A stretch of DNA of 40,225 nt from Tindallia sp. MSAO_Bac2 (GCA_003838145.1 QYZZ01000069.1:1-40225), one strand, 5' to 3'. Shown: positions 16,772 to 25,632, counted from the first letter of the stretch. Program-made: numbers and translations. The notes: generated from the letters alone by a model not told the origin.

Positions 16772-17416
16772 CTATTTGCGGACGCCTTTAGGTGTAATTC
16801 GATATTCAATTAACCCAAGGATCCAGTCTACCACCAATGCGAGTATAGCTGCCGGAATTGCTCCTGTCAAGATGAGGTTGTTATTACCCATGGAGATCCC
16901 CCTAAAAATAAAGCTTCCAAGCCCGCCGGCTCCAATAAGAGCTGCTATTGTTGCTGTACCGATATTAATAACGGTAGCAATCCTGATACCAGCCATAATA
17001 ACAGGTAAAGCCAAAGGTATCTGTACCATCCGAAGCAGCTGGGCATTAGTCATTCCCATGCCGCGGCCGGATTCAATCATAGAATCATCAACACCGACAA
17101 TGCCTGTATAGGTATTTTTAATGATAGGCAACAAGGCGTAAAGAAATAGTACGAATACTGCTAGATTAAATCCAATACCCATTAAAGGAATCATTAAACC
17201 AAACAAGGCTAAACTCGGCAGTGTCTGCAATATGTTGGCTACGCCCAGAACATTTCGTGCAACAACCTTGTTTCGTGTGATATATATTCCAATCGGAACA
17301 CCTATAAGTACAGCTAGAAAGACAGCTAAACCAGTGATTTGCAAATGCGTTACGGTTTGGCTGATGACGTCGGAAAGTCTGCTCATAAAAAATTCGAAGA
17401 AATTTGGCCGATCCAA
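16772..17416 (-). CDS. Osmoprotectant ABC transporter permease (OpuCB/OpuCD-like)
   Basis: This 214-aa integral membrane protein has five or six hydrophobic spans. It carries the coupling-loop motif region ESGRGMGMTNAQLLRMVQIPLALPVIMAG and the family segment GAGGLGSFIFRGI. Only one permease gene is present, so the channel is presumably a homodimer, unlike the two-permease OpuC system. The start codon is TTG at 17416, immediately after the TAA of the ATPase gene. Its AAAGGAGG lies inside the ATPase 3' end, which points to translational coupling. An ATG ten codons further in is a possible but less well placed start. Confidence 0.9.
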   Translation of the reverse strand: MDRPNFFEFFMSRLSDVISQTVTHLQITGLAVFLAVLIGVPIGIYITRNKVVARNVLGVANILQTLPSLALFGLMIPLMGIGFNLAVFVLFLYALLPIIKNTYTGIVGVDDSMIESGRGMGMTNAQLLRMVQIPLALPVIMAGIRIATVINIGTATIAALIGAGGLGSFIFRGISMGNNNLILTGAIPAAILALVVDWILGLIEYRITPKGVRK

Positions 17417-18574
17417 TTATAACGCCTCCTTTCCGACCTCAGAATCCACCAAGGCATCTGTAATAATATTAACAATGCTTCCGTGAGTAATCAGGCCTGT
17501 AAGGAGATTACTGCCTTCTTCAATGACGGGAATATAGTTTAATCCTTCTTGCTTCATTATATTAAGTACGTTTACCATGCTGGTTCTTTCAGTTACGGTT
17601 GGATAGTCTTTACGCATAATATCGATCATTCGGTTGTTTTCAACCATCCCTTTGCCTTTTAATTCTTTGGGAGTTACAACGCCAAGCATTTTCTGAGGTT
17701 GATCATACGGAGCATCCACTACCACCAAAAAGTCCGTATCTCTTTTTCTCATAACTTCAAGAGCATAGGCAGGAGTTCTGTGTTCCAGAACAACGGCAGG
17801 TCTTTTTTGCATAATATCTCTTGCATACAGCATTTCCGGCGATTTCCACAGTCTGTCCTTCCCAACAAAGTATTCAACAAAATCATTAACAGGTTCTTTA
17901 AGAATTTTTTCCGGTGAATCGTATTGAATTATTTTTCCACCTTGCATTACGGCAATTTTATCACCTAGTTTAAGGGCTTCATCCATATCATGTGTAACAA
18001 AAACAATTGTTTTTTTTACTTCGCTTTGCAGTTTGATAAGCTCTTCCTGCAGTGTTTCCCGAGTCATGGGATCAACAGCACTGAAAGGTTCATCCATAAG
18101 AATAATGTCGGGATTAACGGCAAGTGCACGAGCGACACCGACTCGTTGTTGCTGTCCACCGCTTAACTCGTTGGGGTAGCGGTCTATATACTGATCAGGA
18201 TCCAGGTTAACCAGTTTGAGAAGCTCCCTTGAACGTGCTCTCCTTTTTTGCTTATCCCAATTTTTTAGATATGCTACCAGCTCAATATTGTCACCAACAC
18301 TCATATGTGGCATAAGACCAACTTTTTGAATAACGTATCCTATATTACGTCTTAACTGGATAGGGTTCATCTCCATAATATTCTTTCCGTCGATAAGAAT
18401 TTCGCCACCCGTTGGTTCGATTAGTCGATTGATCATTTTCATCGTTGTTGTTTTGCCGCAACCGCTCTCTCCGATTAGGACAACCAGCTCGCCATCATTA
18501 ATTGTCATATCAAGACGATCTACTACGTTTGTTTTACCATCGTAGGATTTTGACAGTTTCTTAAATTCAATCAT
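17417..18574 (-). CDS. Osmoprotectant ABC transporter ATPase with CBS domains (OpuCA-like)
   Basis: This 385-aa ATPase energises uptake of compatible solutes. The nucleotide-binding domain shows Walker A GESGCGKT (35-42), the signature LSGGQQQ (137-143), Walker B IILMDEP (157-163) and a switch His in VFVTHD. Two CBS domains follow (about 245-375). In the related OpuA systems such domains sense ionic strength and gate the transporter. An in-frame ATG six codons upstream (18592) overlaps the ribosome binding site AAAGGAGGT; the ATG at 18574 is correctly spaced. It is the first gene of the operon, behind the promoter at 18605-18634. Confidence 0.94.
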   Translation of the reverse strand: MIEFKKLSKSYDGKTNVVDRLDMTINDGELVVLIGESGCGKTTTMKMINRLIEPTGGEILIDGKNIMEMNPIQLRRNIGYVIQKVGLMPHMSVGDNIELVAYLKNWDKQKRRARSRELLKLVNLDPDQYIDRYPNELSGGQQQRVGVARALAVNPDIILMDEPFSAVDPMTRETLQEELIKLQSEVKKTIVFVTHDMDEALKLGDKIAVMQGGKIIQYDSPEKILKEPVNDFVEYFVGKDRLWKSPEMLYARDIMQKRPAVVLEHRTPAYALEVMRKRDTDFLVVVDAPYDQPQKMLGVVTPKELKGKGMVENNRMIDIMRKDYPTVTERTSMVNVLNIMKQEGLNYIPVIEEGSNLLTGLITHGSIVNIITDALVDSEVGKEAL

Positions 18575-18604
18575 CCGGTAACCTCCTTTCATTGTTAATG
18601 TTAA

Positions 18605-18634
18605 ATTATATAATCAATTGTTATAAGCTGTCAA
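18605..18634 (-). promoter_or_regulatory. Promoter of the osmoprotectant transporter operon
   Basis: On the minus strand, a perfect TTGACA (18634-18629) and TATAAT (18610-18605) are separated by 18 bases, about 30 bases before the ATPase start. Confidence 0.8.
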
Positions 18635-18675
18635 ATGATTTGCAATGAAAGGATTGTAGAAATAATAAGCTTTTA

Positions 18676-18704
18676 TTGACATTGGAGATAAAATTCGGTA
18701 GACT
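18676..18704 (+). promoter_or_regulatory. Promoter of tig
   Basis: A perfect TTGACA (18676-18681) and TAGACT (18699-18704) are separated by 17 bases. Transcription should begin near 18711. Confidence 0.75.
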
Positions 18705-18714
18705 AAGAATAGTC

Positions 18715-18748
18715 AGCAGCAGGAACCTGTTGGAACCTGTTGCTTTTT
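18715..18748 (+). terminator. Hairpin plus T run in the tig leader (possible attenuator)
   Basis: AGCAGCAGG (18715-18723) pairs with CCTGTTGCT (18736-18744), with one G-T pair, and five T follow (18744-18748). The loop lies in a tandem repeat of GGAACCTGTT (18722-18731 and 18732-18741). It begins about four bases after the predicted transcript start. No plus-strand gene ends within 3 kb upstream, so it is not an ordinary end-of-gene terminator. Confidence 0.55.
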
Positions 18749-18808
18749 AATAGAAAGAGGCAATTGCCTAAAAAATAAATTAAATCGAATAGATTGAGGA
18801 GGACACGC

Positions 18809-20158
18809 ATGAGTTCAGAAATTGTTAAACAGGAAGGGAACAGTATTTCCCTGAGAATTGTTGTTAGTCCAGAGGAGTTTGACAAAGCCATTAATAAAGC
18901 ATATAACAAAATGAAGTCAAAATTTAATATCCCTGGTTTTCGGAAAGGAAAAGCTCCCCGTAAGATAGTAGAAATGAATTATGGGGTAGAAGTGTTTTAT
19001 GAAGAAGCAATCAACTTTTCTTTTCCTGATGCTTATGAAAAAGCTCTGGAAGAGCATGATTTGGATCCGGTAGATCAACCGGAGGTGGATATTGAAAAGC
19101 TGGAAAAAGGCGAAGATGTTGTGTTTCTGGCTGATATTGAAATTATGCCGGATGTATTGGTAGAAGGTTATAAAGGTGTAGAAGTTGAAAAAAATATATA
19201 TCCCATAACTGATGAAGCGGTAGAAACAGAACTGAAACAGATGCAGGAAAAAAATGCGCGTATGATTGCCGTTGAGGATCGGCCTGTTAAAGAGGGCGAT
19301 ACAGTAATATTTGACTTTGAAGGATCTTTGGACGGAGAAGTTTTTGAAGGTGGCAAAGCTGAAAATCACACTTTGGAAATTGGCTCCGGGCAATTTATCC
19401 CGGGCTTTGAGGAAAAAATGATTGGTTTAACGTCGGGTGAAGAAAAAATCATTCAGGTGACTTTTCCGGAAGACTACCAGGCAGAAGAGTTGGCAGGTAA
19501 AGAAGCTGACTTTAAAGTAAAAATACATGAAATAAAGGAAAAAGAGTTGCCGGAGCTGGATGATGAATTTGCGAAGGATGTATCCGAGTTTGATACTTTG
19601 GAAGAACTTAAAACAGATATTAGAAAAAAACAGGAAGAACAGGCTGATCAACGCAGTGAACAGGAGCTCCGCGCATCTGTAGTTGAAAAAGTTACTGATA
19701 AAGTGTCTGTGGACATACCTGAGGCTGTTGTTGAACGCCAGGTAAATCAGATGTTGCAAGATTTCAACCAACAAATGATGTCTCAGGGTATTGGATTGGA
19801 AATGTATTACCAGATGACTGGAACAACAGAAGAAGACTTGAAAGAAAAAATGCGCCCTGATGCTGAAAAAACTGTAAAAGACCAGCTTGTTTTGGATAAA
19901 ATAACTGAAATGGAAAACATAACTGCTTCAGAAGAAGAAATTGAAGAAGAAATCAAAAAAATTGCTGAGCAGTATAACCAGGATGTTGAAGAGTTTAAAG
20001 ATAAAGTTGCACAGCATGGGAATAAAATCTTTGAAGATAATGTTGTGTTGAGAAAAACCATTGATTTTCTGGTAGAAAATGCTACGATAAAGGAAAAGGT
20101 GGTTGAACCTGTGCAAGAAACAAGTATTGTAGAAGATGAAGTCTCTGAAGAAGAATAA
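18809..20158 (+). CDS. tig: Trigger factor, ribosome-associated chaperone and prolyl isomerase
   Basis: This 449-aa chaperone meets nascent chains at the ribosome exit and has peptidyl-prolyl isomerase activity. The N-terminal ribosome-binding domain contains the GFRKGKAPRKI loop (about 44-54), matching the family's GFRxGKxP signature. A FKBP-type domain (about 155-245) includes EGDTVIFDFEGSLDG and GSGQFIPGFEEKMIG. The rest is the helical substrate-binding domain. The end is very acidic (EDEVSEEE). A TTG at 18794 is in frame, but GAGGAGG then falls inside the gene; the ATG at 18809 is correctly spaced. clpP follows after 42 bases, the common tig-clpP-clpX order. Confidence 0.97.
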   Translation: MSSEIVKQEGNSISLRIVVSPEEFDKAINKAYNKMKSKFNIPGFRKGKAPRKIVEMNYGVEVFYEEAINFSFPDAYEKALEEHDLDPVDQPEVDIEKLEKGEDVVFLADIEIMPDVLVEGYKGVEVEKNIYPITDEAVETELKQMQEKNARMIAVEDRPVKEGDTVIFDFEGSLDGEVFEGGKAENHTLEIGSGQFIPGFEEKMIGLTSGEEKIIQVTFPEDYQAEELAGKEADFKVKIHEIKEKELPELDDEFAKDVSEFDTLEELKTDIRKKQEEQADQRSEQELRASVVEKVTDKVSVDIPEAVVERQVNQMLQDFNQQMMSQGIGLEMYYQMTGTTEEDLKEKMRPDAEKTVKDQLVLDKITEMENITASEEEIEEEIKKIAEQYNQDVEEFKDKVAQHGNKIFEDNVVLRKTIDFLVENATIKEKVVEPVQETSIVEDEVSEEE

Positions 20159-20200
20159 ATTCTTAAACTTGCATCAAAATGAGTAGCGGGAGGTCTTGAG

Positions 20201-20785
20201 ATGTCACTAGTACCAATTGTCGTAGAACAGACAAATCGTGGTGAACGATCCTACGATATTTATTCCAGGTTACTAAAAGATCGTATTATTTTATTGAACG
20301 AGGAAATTAATGATGTAAATGCAGGTCTGGTAGTTGCTCAGCTCATCTTTTTAGAGGCAGAAGACCCTGATAAAGATATCCAGTTGTACATTAACAGCCC
20401 GGGTGGTTCTATCACCTCAGGTATGGCAATATACGACACTATGAACTATGTAAAACCAGACGTATCAACTATTTGCATCGGAATGGCAGCCAGCATGGGC
20501 GCTTTCCTGCTAGGAGCAGGTACTAAAGGGAAACGATACGCACTCCCTAATGCAGAAATTATGATACATCAGCCGCTGGGCGGAACCCGAGGGCAAGCTG
20601 AAGATATAAGAATTCATGCTGAGCGAATACTGAAAACCCGTGAAACAATGAACCGTATTTTATCTGAAAGAACAGGTCAGCCCTTGGAAAGAATTCAGAA
20701 AGATACTGATCGCGACTTTTTTATGTCGGCAAACGAAGCGAGAGAATATGGATTGATTGACGAGGTCATTGCGTCCAGGAAATAA
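20201..20785 (+). CDS. clpP: ATP-dependent Clp protease proteolytic subunit
   Basis: This 194-aa serine peptidase forms the tetradecameric chamber of the Clp protease, fed by ClpX and other Clp ATPases. Catalytic Ser98 lies in [11 protein letters not shown] and His123 in MIHQPLGG. The Asp region is in [10 protein letters not shown]. The N-terminus is [24 protein letters not shown], typical of the family, with a short propeptide at most. GGGAGGT lies just before the ATG. It lies between tig and clpX with gaps of 42 and 18 bases. Confidence 0.98.
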   Translation: MSLVPIVVEQTNRGERSYDIYSRLLKDRIILLNEEINDVNAGLVVAQLIFLEAEDPDKDIQLYINSPGGSITSGMAIYDTMNYVKPDVSTICIGMAASMGAFLLGAGTKGKRYALPNAEIMIHQPLGGTRGQAEDIRIHAERILKTRETMNRILSERTGQPLERIQKDTDRDFFMSANEAREYGLIDEVIASRK

Positions 20786-20803
20786 GAAAATGAGGTGTAA
20801 TTG

Positions 20804-22090
20804 ATGGCACGCTATGAAGAAAAAAAGCAGCTTAAATGTTCCTTTTGCGGAAAATCACAGGACCAGGTCCGCAGACTAATTGCCGGGCCCAATGTGTACA
20901 TTTGTGATGAGTGCATTGAGCTGTGCCAGGAAATCATTCAAGAGGAACTGGACGAAAATATTGAAGTGGATCTGATGGATCTGCCAAAGCCCCAGGAAAT
21001 TAAAGATATTCTGGATCAATATGTAATTGGTCAGGAGCACGCAAAAAAAACTCTGGCTGTGGCGGTATACAATCATTACAAACGAATTAATGCAGAGCAG
21101 CAGTCTGATGAAGTTGATCTTCAAAAAAGCAATATTTTACTGTTGGGACCAACTGGTTCTGGAAAAACGCTTTTGGCGCAGACGATGGCAAAACTGCTGA
21201 ATGTGCCATTTGCCATTGCTGACGCTACGTCATTAACAGAGGCCGGCTATGTTGGAGAAGATGTAGAAAATATACTGTTGAAAATTATTCAGGCAGCTGA
21301 CTATGATATCGAAAAAGCAGAAAAAGGGATTATTTATATTGACGAGATGGATAAGATTGCTCGAAAATCTGAAAATCCGTCAATAACACGAGATGTAAGT
21401 GGAGAAGGAGTTCAGCAGGCATTGCTTAAGATTCTGGAGGGCACAGTTGCATCTGTTCCTCCCCAAGGCGGAAGAAAGCATCCACACCAGGAATTTATCC
21501 AGATTAACACTAGTAATATTCTGTTTGTTTGCGGTGGTGCCTTTGATGGAATTGAAAGCATTATTCAAAAAAGAGTAGGTAAAAAAGCAATGGGCTTTGG
21601 TGCGGACATTCAGAGCAAGCAGGAAATGGATGTTGGAGCCCTATTGAAAATGATTCAGCCTGAAGACCTGTTGAAGTATGGTTTAATTCCAGAACTGGTG
21701 GGAAGACTACCGGTAGTTGCTACTCTGGATCTTTTGGATGAAGAAGCCTTTGTGCGTATACTAACAGAGCCTAAAAATGCATTGGTGAAACAATATCAGA
21801 AGTTATTTGAAATGGACCACGTTACCCTCGATTTTGAAAAAGGCGTATTTGAGCTGATTGCTCAGAAAGCAAAAGAAACAAAGACGGGTGCCAGGGGTCT
21901 TAGGGGAATCATGGAAACCATGATGATGGATATTATGTATGATATCCCGTCCCGGGAAGATGTGGAAAAGGTGGTTATTACCAAAGAAACTATCCTAAAC
22001 AACATTCAACCAACAGTAATATACAGAAAATCTGACACCAAGAAAAAGAAGAAAGAAGACAAAGATAATAAAGAAGAAACAGCCTCCTGA
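20804..22090 (+). CDS. clpX: ATP-dependent Clp protease ATPase and specificity subunit
   Basis: This 428-aa AAA+ unfoldase recognises and threads substrates into ClpP. The N-terminal zinc-binding domain has Cys12, Cys15, Cys34 and Cys37 (CSFC, CDEC). Walker A is GPTGSGKT (115-122), Walker B is [12 protein letters not shown], and pore and sensor motifs are present ([19 protein letters not shown]). [11 protein letters not shown] segment corresponds to the IGF-type ClpP-binding loop region; the exact tripeptide is not obvious to me. The protein ends in a Lys/Glu-rich tail. A TTG at 20801 is in frame, but the ATG at 20804 follows GAGGTG better. The stop codon lies inside the terminator stem. Confidence 0.98.
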   Translation: MARYEEKKQLKCSFCGKSQDQVRRLIAGPNVYICDECIELCQEIIQEELDENIEVDLMDLPKPQEIKDILDQYVIGQEHAKKTLAVAVYNHYKRINAEQQSDEVDLQKSNILLLGPTGSGKTLLAQTMAKLLNVPFAIADATSLTEAGYVGEDVENILLKIIQAADYDIEKAEKGIIYIDEMDKIARKSENPSITRDVSGEGVQQALLKILEGTVASVPPQGGRKHPHQEFIQINTSNILFVCGGAFDGIESIIQKRVGKKAMGFGADIQSKQEMDVGALLKMIQPEDLLKYGLIPELVGRLPVVATLDLLDEEAFVRILTEPKNALVKQYQKLFEMDHVTLDFEKGVFELIAQKAKETKTGARGLRGIMETMMMDIMYDIPSREDVEKVVITKETILNNIQPTVIYRKSDTKKKKKEDKDNKEETAS

Positions 22091-22109
22091 TTAATCAGGA
22101 GGTTTTTTT
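22083..22109 (+). terminator. Terminator of the tig-clpP-clpX unit
   Basis: CCTCCTGATT pairs with AATCAGGAGG (22083-22102), followed by seven T. The clpX stop codon TGA (22088-22090) lies within the left arm. Confidence 0.92.
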
Positions 22110-22176
22110 ATCCCAAAGTCAGAATTGTGCACAATTTAACAAATAGAAATATAAAAATATGAAAAGGAGCTTACAG

Positions 22177-23718
22177 ATGCAGACATCAAGTAATTCACAG
22201 TTTAAATCAAGATTTGGATTCATTGCAGCTGCAATAGGGATGGCAGTGGGAACCGGCAATATGTGGCGCTTTCCAAGAGTTGCTGCAGCCAATGGTGGTG
22301 GAGCTTTTCTGGTAGCTCTCACAATTGCCATGTTTGTTTATGCAATACCATTACTACTTGCGGAAATGTCCATAGCTCGAAAGACCCGGCTGGGTACCGT
22401 TGGTGCTATGAGAGATTTTATGGGCCGGAAATTTACCTGGATAGGTGGATGGTTGGCCTTAGTTGCTATGGGGGTTATGTTCTATTACTCAGTAGTGGCA
22501 GGTTGGACTTTGAAATACCTTGTGTTATCGGTTCAAGGAACATTTGCTCAGCCTGATATTACTCCTGAGTTGACACAAAGTATCTGGGAAGGATTTTTGT
22601 CCTCTCCGATCCAGACAATCTTCTTCCATGGATTATCCATGTTCTTTGGAGCAATCGTTATCTACAAAGGTGTAAGTGCCGGCATTGAGAAAGTGACAAA
22701 AATTATGGTGCCCACCCTTTTTGTTTTGATTACTCTTGTAGCTATAAGGGGTGTTACGCTGCCTGGAGCATCAGCAGGTCTTGAGTTTTTATTCACTCCA
22801 AATCTGGAATATCTTCTAAAATCACAAACATGGTTAGAAGCTTTTACACAGGCAGCCTGGTCAACAGGTGCAGGCTGGGCATTAATAATGACCTATGCAG
22901 TTTATACTAAAGAGAAAGAAGACCTGTCCCTTAATTGCTTTATTGTTGGGTTTGGAGATGTGCTGGTAGGTTTAATAGCTTCTACAGCGATTCTTCCAAC
23001 AGTATATTCTCTTTCTCCCACGATAGAAGTAGCTGAAGCTGCAATGGCTTCAGGCAATAATGGATTGATTTTTGTGTATTTATCGGCTCTGTTTGGTAAT
23101 ATGCCTGGCGGTACACTTATTGCTATTGTATTCTTTGCAGCTCTCGCTTTTGCAGCACTTTCATCTTTACTGTCAATGATAGAAGTTGGCGTTTTGAATC
23201 TGCAGGATGCTGGATGGAATCGTGGAAAAGCAACTCTTTTCGTTTGTGTGTCAGGATTTATAATTGGCATTCCATCAGCCTATAGCATACATTTTCTTGA
23301 TAATCAGGATTTTGTCTGGGGAGTTGGACTTTTAATAAGCGGCCTGCTGATATCGATTGCGGTTATGAAATATGGAGTGGAAAAAGTTCGATGCGAAGAC
23401 ATAAATCATGCTGACAGTGATATGTATGTGGGTAAGTGGTGGTCATTCATGATTAGAATCTTTCCGCTTGTCTTTGTTGTTATTTTTGGTTGGTGGACCT
23501 GGCAGGCAATTGGTTGGTACCCGGGCGAATGGTGGAAACCTTTCGAAGTATTTTCCCCAGGTACCATGGCGTTTCAGTGGGGTATTGGAGCACTGATTAT
23601 GATTTGGCTTAATGACTGGCTGGCAGATCGTATAAAACCAGGTAAAATATTGTCTTCAGAACAAAATGACAAAGTCAAAATCAGTAATAAAAAATTTAGC
23701 GAAGGAGGGATTAAATGA
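22177..23718 (+). CDS. Sodium-dependent amino-acid transporter, NSS (SNF) family
   Basis: This 513-aa membrane protein imports an amino acid with Na+. The unwound first helix of the LeuT fold is clear: AIGMAVGTGNMWRFPRVAAANGGG (about 22-45), which carries Na+ and substrate contacts. About 11-12 hydrophobic spans follow. An ATG at 22159 is in frame, but AAAAGGAG lies after it and before the ATG at 22177, so 22177 is the start. The 37-aa small-subunit gene overlaps its stop codon. In Corynebacterium the analogous MetP needs a short partner, MetS, for methionine/alanine uptake, which suggests a similar substrate here (inference). Confidence 0.93.
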   Translation: MQTSSNSQFKSRFGFIAAAIGMAVGTGNMWRFPRVAAANGGGAFLVALTIAMFVYAIPLLLAEMSIARKTRLGTVGAMRDFMGRKFTWIGGWLALVAMGVMFYYSVVAGWTLKYLVLSVQGTFAQPDITPELTQSIWEGFLSSPIQTIFFHGLSMFFGAIVIYKGVSAGIEKVTKIMVPTLFVLITLVAIRGVTLPGASAGLEFLFTPNLEYLLKSQTWLEAFTQAAWSTGAGWALIMTYAVYTKEKEDLSLNCFIVGFGDVLVGLIASTAILPTVYSLSPTIEVAEAAMASGNNGLIFVYLSALFGNMPGGTLIAIVFFAALAFAALSSLLSMIEVGVLNLQDAGWNRGKATLFVCVSGFIIGIPSAYSIHFLDNQDFVWGVGLLISGLLISIAVMKYGVEKVRCEDINHADSDMYVGKWWSFMIRIFPLVFVVIFGWWTWQAIGWYPGEWWKPFEVFSPGTMAFQWGIGALIMIWLNDWLADRIKPGKILSSEQNDKVKISNKKFSEGGIK

Positions 23719-23828
23719 CTGCTTCCACTATATTTTTCATGATCCTTATTTTTGGTTTTTATGCGGGAGGGTTTATTTTCTTCTTGCTTAAAGCTTTAAA
23801 AAGCGAAAAAACGGAACCTAACAATTAA
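23715..23828 (+). CDS. NSS transporter small subunit, MetS-like (37 aa)
   Basis: The ATG at 23715 overlaps the transporter's TGA (ATGA), a classic coupled arrangement, and GAAGGAGGG lies just before it. The peptide has one membrane span (TIFFMILIFGFYAGGFIFFLL, read as two overlapping stretches at about residues 5-25) and a short Lys/Glu-rich tail. Size, topology and position match the small subunits of methionine/alanine-importing NSS transporters. The family call rests mainly on context. Confidence 0.8.
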   Translation: MTASTIFFMILIFGFYAGGFIFFLLKALKSEKTEPNN

Positions 23829-23845
23829 TAAATGCAAGTTGCTGT

Positions 23846-23873
23846 GCTGCTGTGAAAACAGCAGCTTTTTTTT
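23846..23873 (+). terminator. Terminator after the NSS transporter genes
   Basis: GCTGCTGT (23846-23853) and ACAGCAGC (23858-23865) enclose a GAAA loop and are followed by eight T. Confidence 0.93.
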
Positions 23874-23943
23874 GGAAAAAAAATAAACAGGATGAATTTA
23901 TCAAAAAAATAGGAAAATAGTATTAATTTTTCTCGAAATCAGA

Positions 23944-23949
23944 TATAAT
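23944..23949 (+). promoter_or_regulatory. Candidate -10 element before the c-di-GMP riboswitch
   Basis: A perfect TATAAT lies about 30 bases before the aptamer. The matching -35 region (near 23921) is poor, so only the -10 is supported. Confidence 0.45.
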
Positions 23950-23977
23950 GTTATATAAGGTTAAACTATAATCAAAG

Positions 23978-24060
23978 TAAAGGGCAAATTCATTGAAAAA
24001 TGAAGACGCAAAACCAAGGGTCTAAAGCAGATAATGTTTGCTATGACAGCCGGTTACCTA
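23978..24060 (+). promoter_or_regulatory. Cyclic di-GMP-I riboswitch (GEMM)
   Basis: The class I aptamer core is present in order. AGGGCAAA (23981-23988) is followed by a hairpin TTCATT-GAAA-AATGAA (23989-24004) with a GAAA tetraloop. Then come GACGCAAAACC (24005-24015) and GGGTCTAA (24018-24025), and a second hairpin AGCAGATAATGTTTGCT (24026-24042). ATGACAGCCGGTTACC (24043-24058) closes the core. The kinase ATG lies about 50 bases after the aptamer. The 3' strand ends in ACCT (24056-24059), which could pair with AGGT at the kinase ribosome binding site (24100-24103). Translation control is therefore plausible, but the direction is not known. Confidence 0.92.
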
Positions 24061-24108
24061 AGGTTTATATGTTTTTTTTATGCCTTATTGCGGAAATGGA
24101 GGTTTCAA

Positions 24109-25632
24109 ATGAGGGAAACTGCATCCGGTACCGATAAATTCAGACAACTTGTTGATGATCTCCCGGTAATGATCTGCGAATACTTACCGGACACCACTCT
24201 TACTTACGTTAATCAAGCCTATTGCGATTATTTTAATAAGAGCAGGGAAGAGCTTGTTGGAAGCAGCTTTCTTAAACTTCTTCCGAGAGAAGCCTGGAAG
24301 GAAGCCAGGGATACATACTTATCTTTGACTCCGATGTCCCCGATGGCAGTTCATCTACAGAAAAATATCAGAAATGGTATTTGTAGATGGGAAGAATGGC
24401 GTGACAGAGCGTTCTTTGACGAAAACGGCAATGCAATGAAATATCAGGCAGCTGCCATAGATGTTACTGAACGTATAGAAGCAGAAAAGGAAATGAAAGC
24501 ACAAAAAGAAAGATACTTGCATATTATTGATAATATGACAGATGTGATCTGGAGAGCAGACCTTAGTTTAAAAACTATGTATGTCACCCCTTCTATAGAC
24601 AGGCTTCTTGACGAAACGGTAGAAGAACACATGAAAAAACCAGTGAAAGAAAAATTTCCGTCGGAATCTTTAGAGATCCTGAAAAACACTTTGGAAGAAG
24701 AACTGCAAAAAGAAAAAGACCCTCATGCTGATCCGTCCAGGACAAGAATGATAGAGGTGGAGCATTATCATAAAAATAAAGGGATAATTTGGATATCTAT
24801 TCATGTTTCTTTTATCAGGGATAAGAACGGTGTGGTTGTTGGCATTCAGGGTGTGAGCAGAGATGTAACCGAAACTAAAAAAATTCAGCAAGAACTGGAA
24901 GTAGCAAAGATGAAAGCCGAAAATGCCATGAAAGCTAAAAGTAGTTTTTTGGCTGCTATGAGCCACGAGATAAGAACACCTTTAAATGGGATTATGGGAA
25001 TGTTGCAGTTATTGGAACTAGAAGGTCTGCAAGGTGAACAGAAAGAAATACTTGAAATGGCTAAGCAGTCTGGAAACAATCTACTGCAGTTAATTAATGA
25101 AGTGTTGGATTACTCAAAGGTAGAAGCAGGGAAAAACAAGCTGATAAGCAAACGATTTAATTTGAAGCAATTAATTAAAGAAATTGAAAGCACATCTTAC
25201 GCCGATATAGCTCAAAAGAGACTAGAATTCAGACTGGAAATAGCTGAGGATTTGCCGGAAATTGTGAAAGGTGATCCTATTAGACTCAAACAAGTCTTTA
25301 CAAATCTTATTCACAATGCTTCAAAATTCACTCATAGTGGCGGCATTTACGTAAAGATTAACAAAGTCATGGAAAGAGATAACATTCATTTACTGAAATG
25401 CCAGGTGGAAGATACCGGAATAGGGATTCCAGAAGATCAGCAAAAATCTATTTTTGACGTATTCTCTCAGGCGGATGATTATATATTTGATAAATACGGT
25501 GGTTCCGGACTTGGGTTAACCATATCAAAGAAGATAATTGAAGAAATGAATGGAACCATTTGGGTGGAAAGTATAAAAGGAAAAGGTAGTTGCTTCTACT
25601 TTACATGTGAATTGGAACGAGTGGAAGTTTGA
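24109..25632 (+). CDS. PAS-PAS sensor histidine kinase under c-di-GMP riboswitch control
   Basis: This 507-aa soluble kinase has two PAS domains (about 8-125 and 133-265), a short coiled segment and a HisKA domain. The phospho-acceptor is His286 in AAMSHEIRTPLNGI. The ATP-binding domain shows NLIHNASKFTHSG, DTGIGIPEDQ and GGSGLGLTISKK. There is no receiver domain, membrane span or adjacent response regulator, so it is an orphan kinase. A longer reading frame begins at 24034, but that ATG lies inside the riboswitch; the ATG at 24109 follows TGGAGG and is preferred. The gene ends before the terminator at 25674-25712. Confidence 0.9.
   Translation: MRETASGTDKFRQLVDDLPVMICEYLPDTTLTYVNQAYCDYFNKSREELVGSSFLKLLPREAWKEARDTYLSLTPMSPMAVHLQKNIRNGICRWEEWRDRAFFDENGNAMKYQAAAIDVTERIEAEKEMKAQKERYLHIIDNMTDVIWRADLSLKTMYVTPSIDRLLDETVEEHMKKPVKEKFPSESLEILKNTLEEELQKEKDPHADPSRTRMIEVEHYHKNKGIIWISIHVSFIRDKNGVVVGIQGVSRDVTETKKIQQELEVAKMKAENAMKAKSSFLAAMSHEIRTPLNGIMGMLQLLELEGLQGEQKEILEMAKQSGNNLLQLINEVLDYSKVEAGKNKLISKRFNLKQLIKEIESTSYADIAQKRLEFRLEIAEDLPEIVKGDPIRLKQVFTNLIHNASKFTHSGGIYVKINKVMERDNIHLLKCQVEDTGIGIPEDQQKSIFDVFSQADDYIFDKYGGSGLGLTISKKIIEEMNGTIWVESIKGKGSCFYFTCELERVEV

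Noticed and set aside
16776-17111. 111-codon open frame opposite the osmoprotectant permease
   Set aside because: It is antisense to a well-supported permease gene and has no ribosome binding site or recognisable motif.
18917-19393. 158-codon open frame opposite tig
   Set aside because: It is a shadow of the trigger-factor reading frame, rich in Phe and Ile and without an initiation site.
24034-24108. Longer N-terminus for the PAS kinase starting at 24034
   Set aside because: The ATG lies inside the c-di-GMP aptamer, has no ribosome binding site, and the ATG at 24109 follows TGGAGG.
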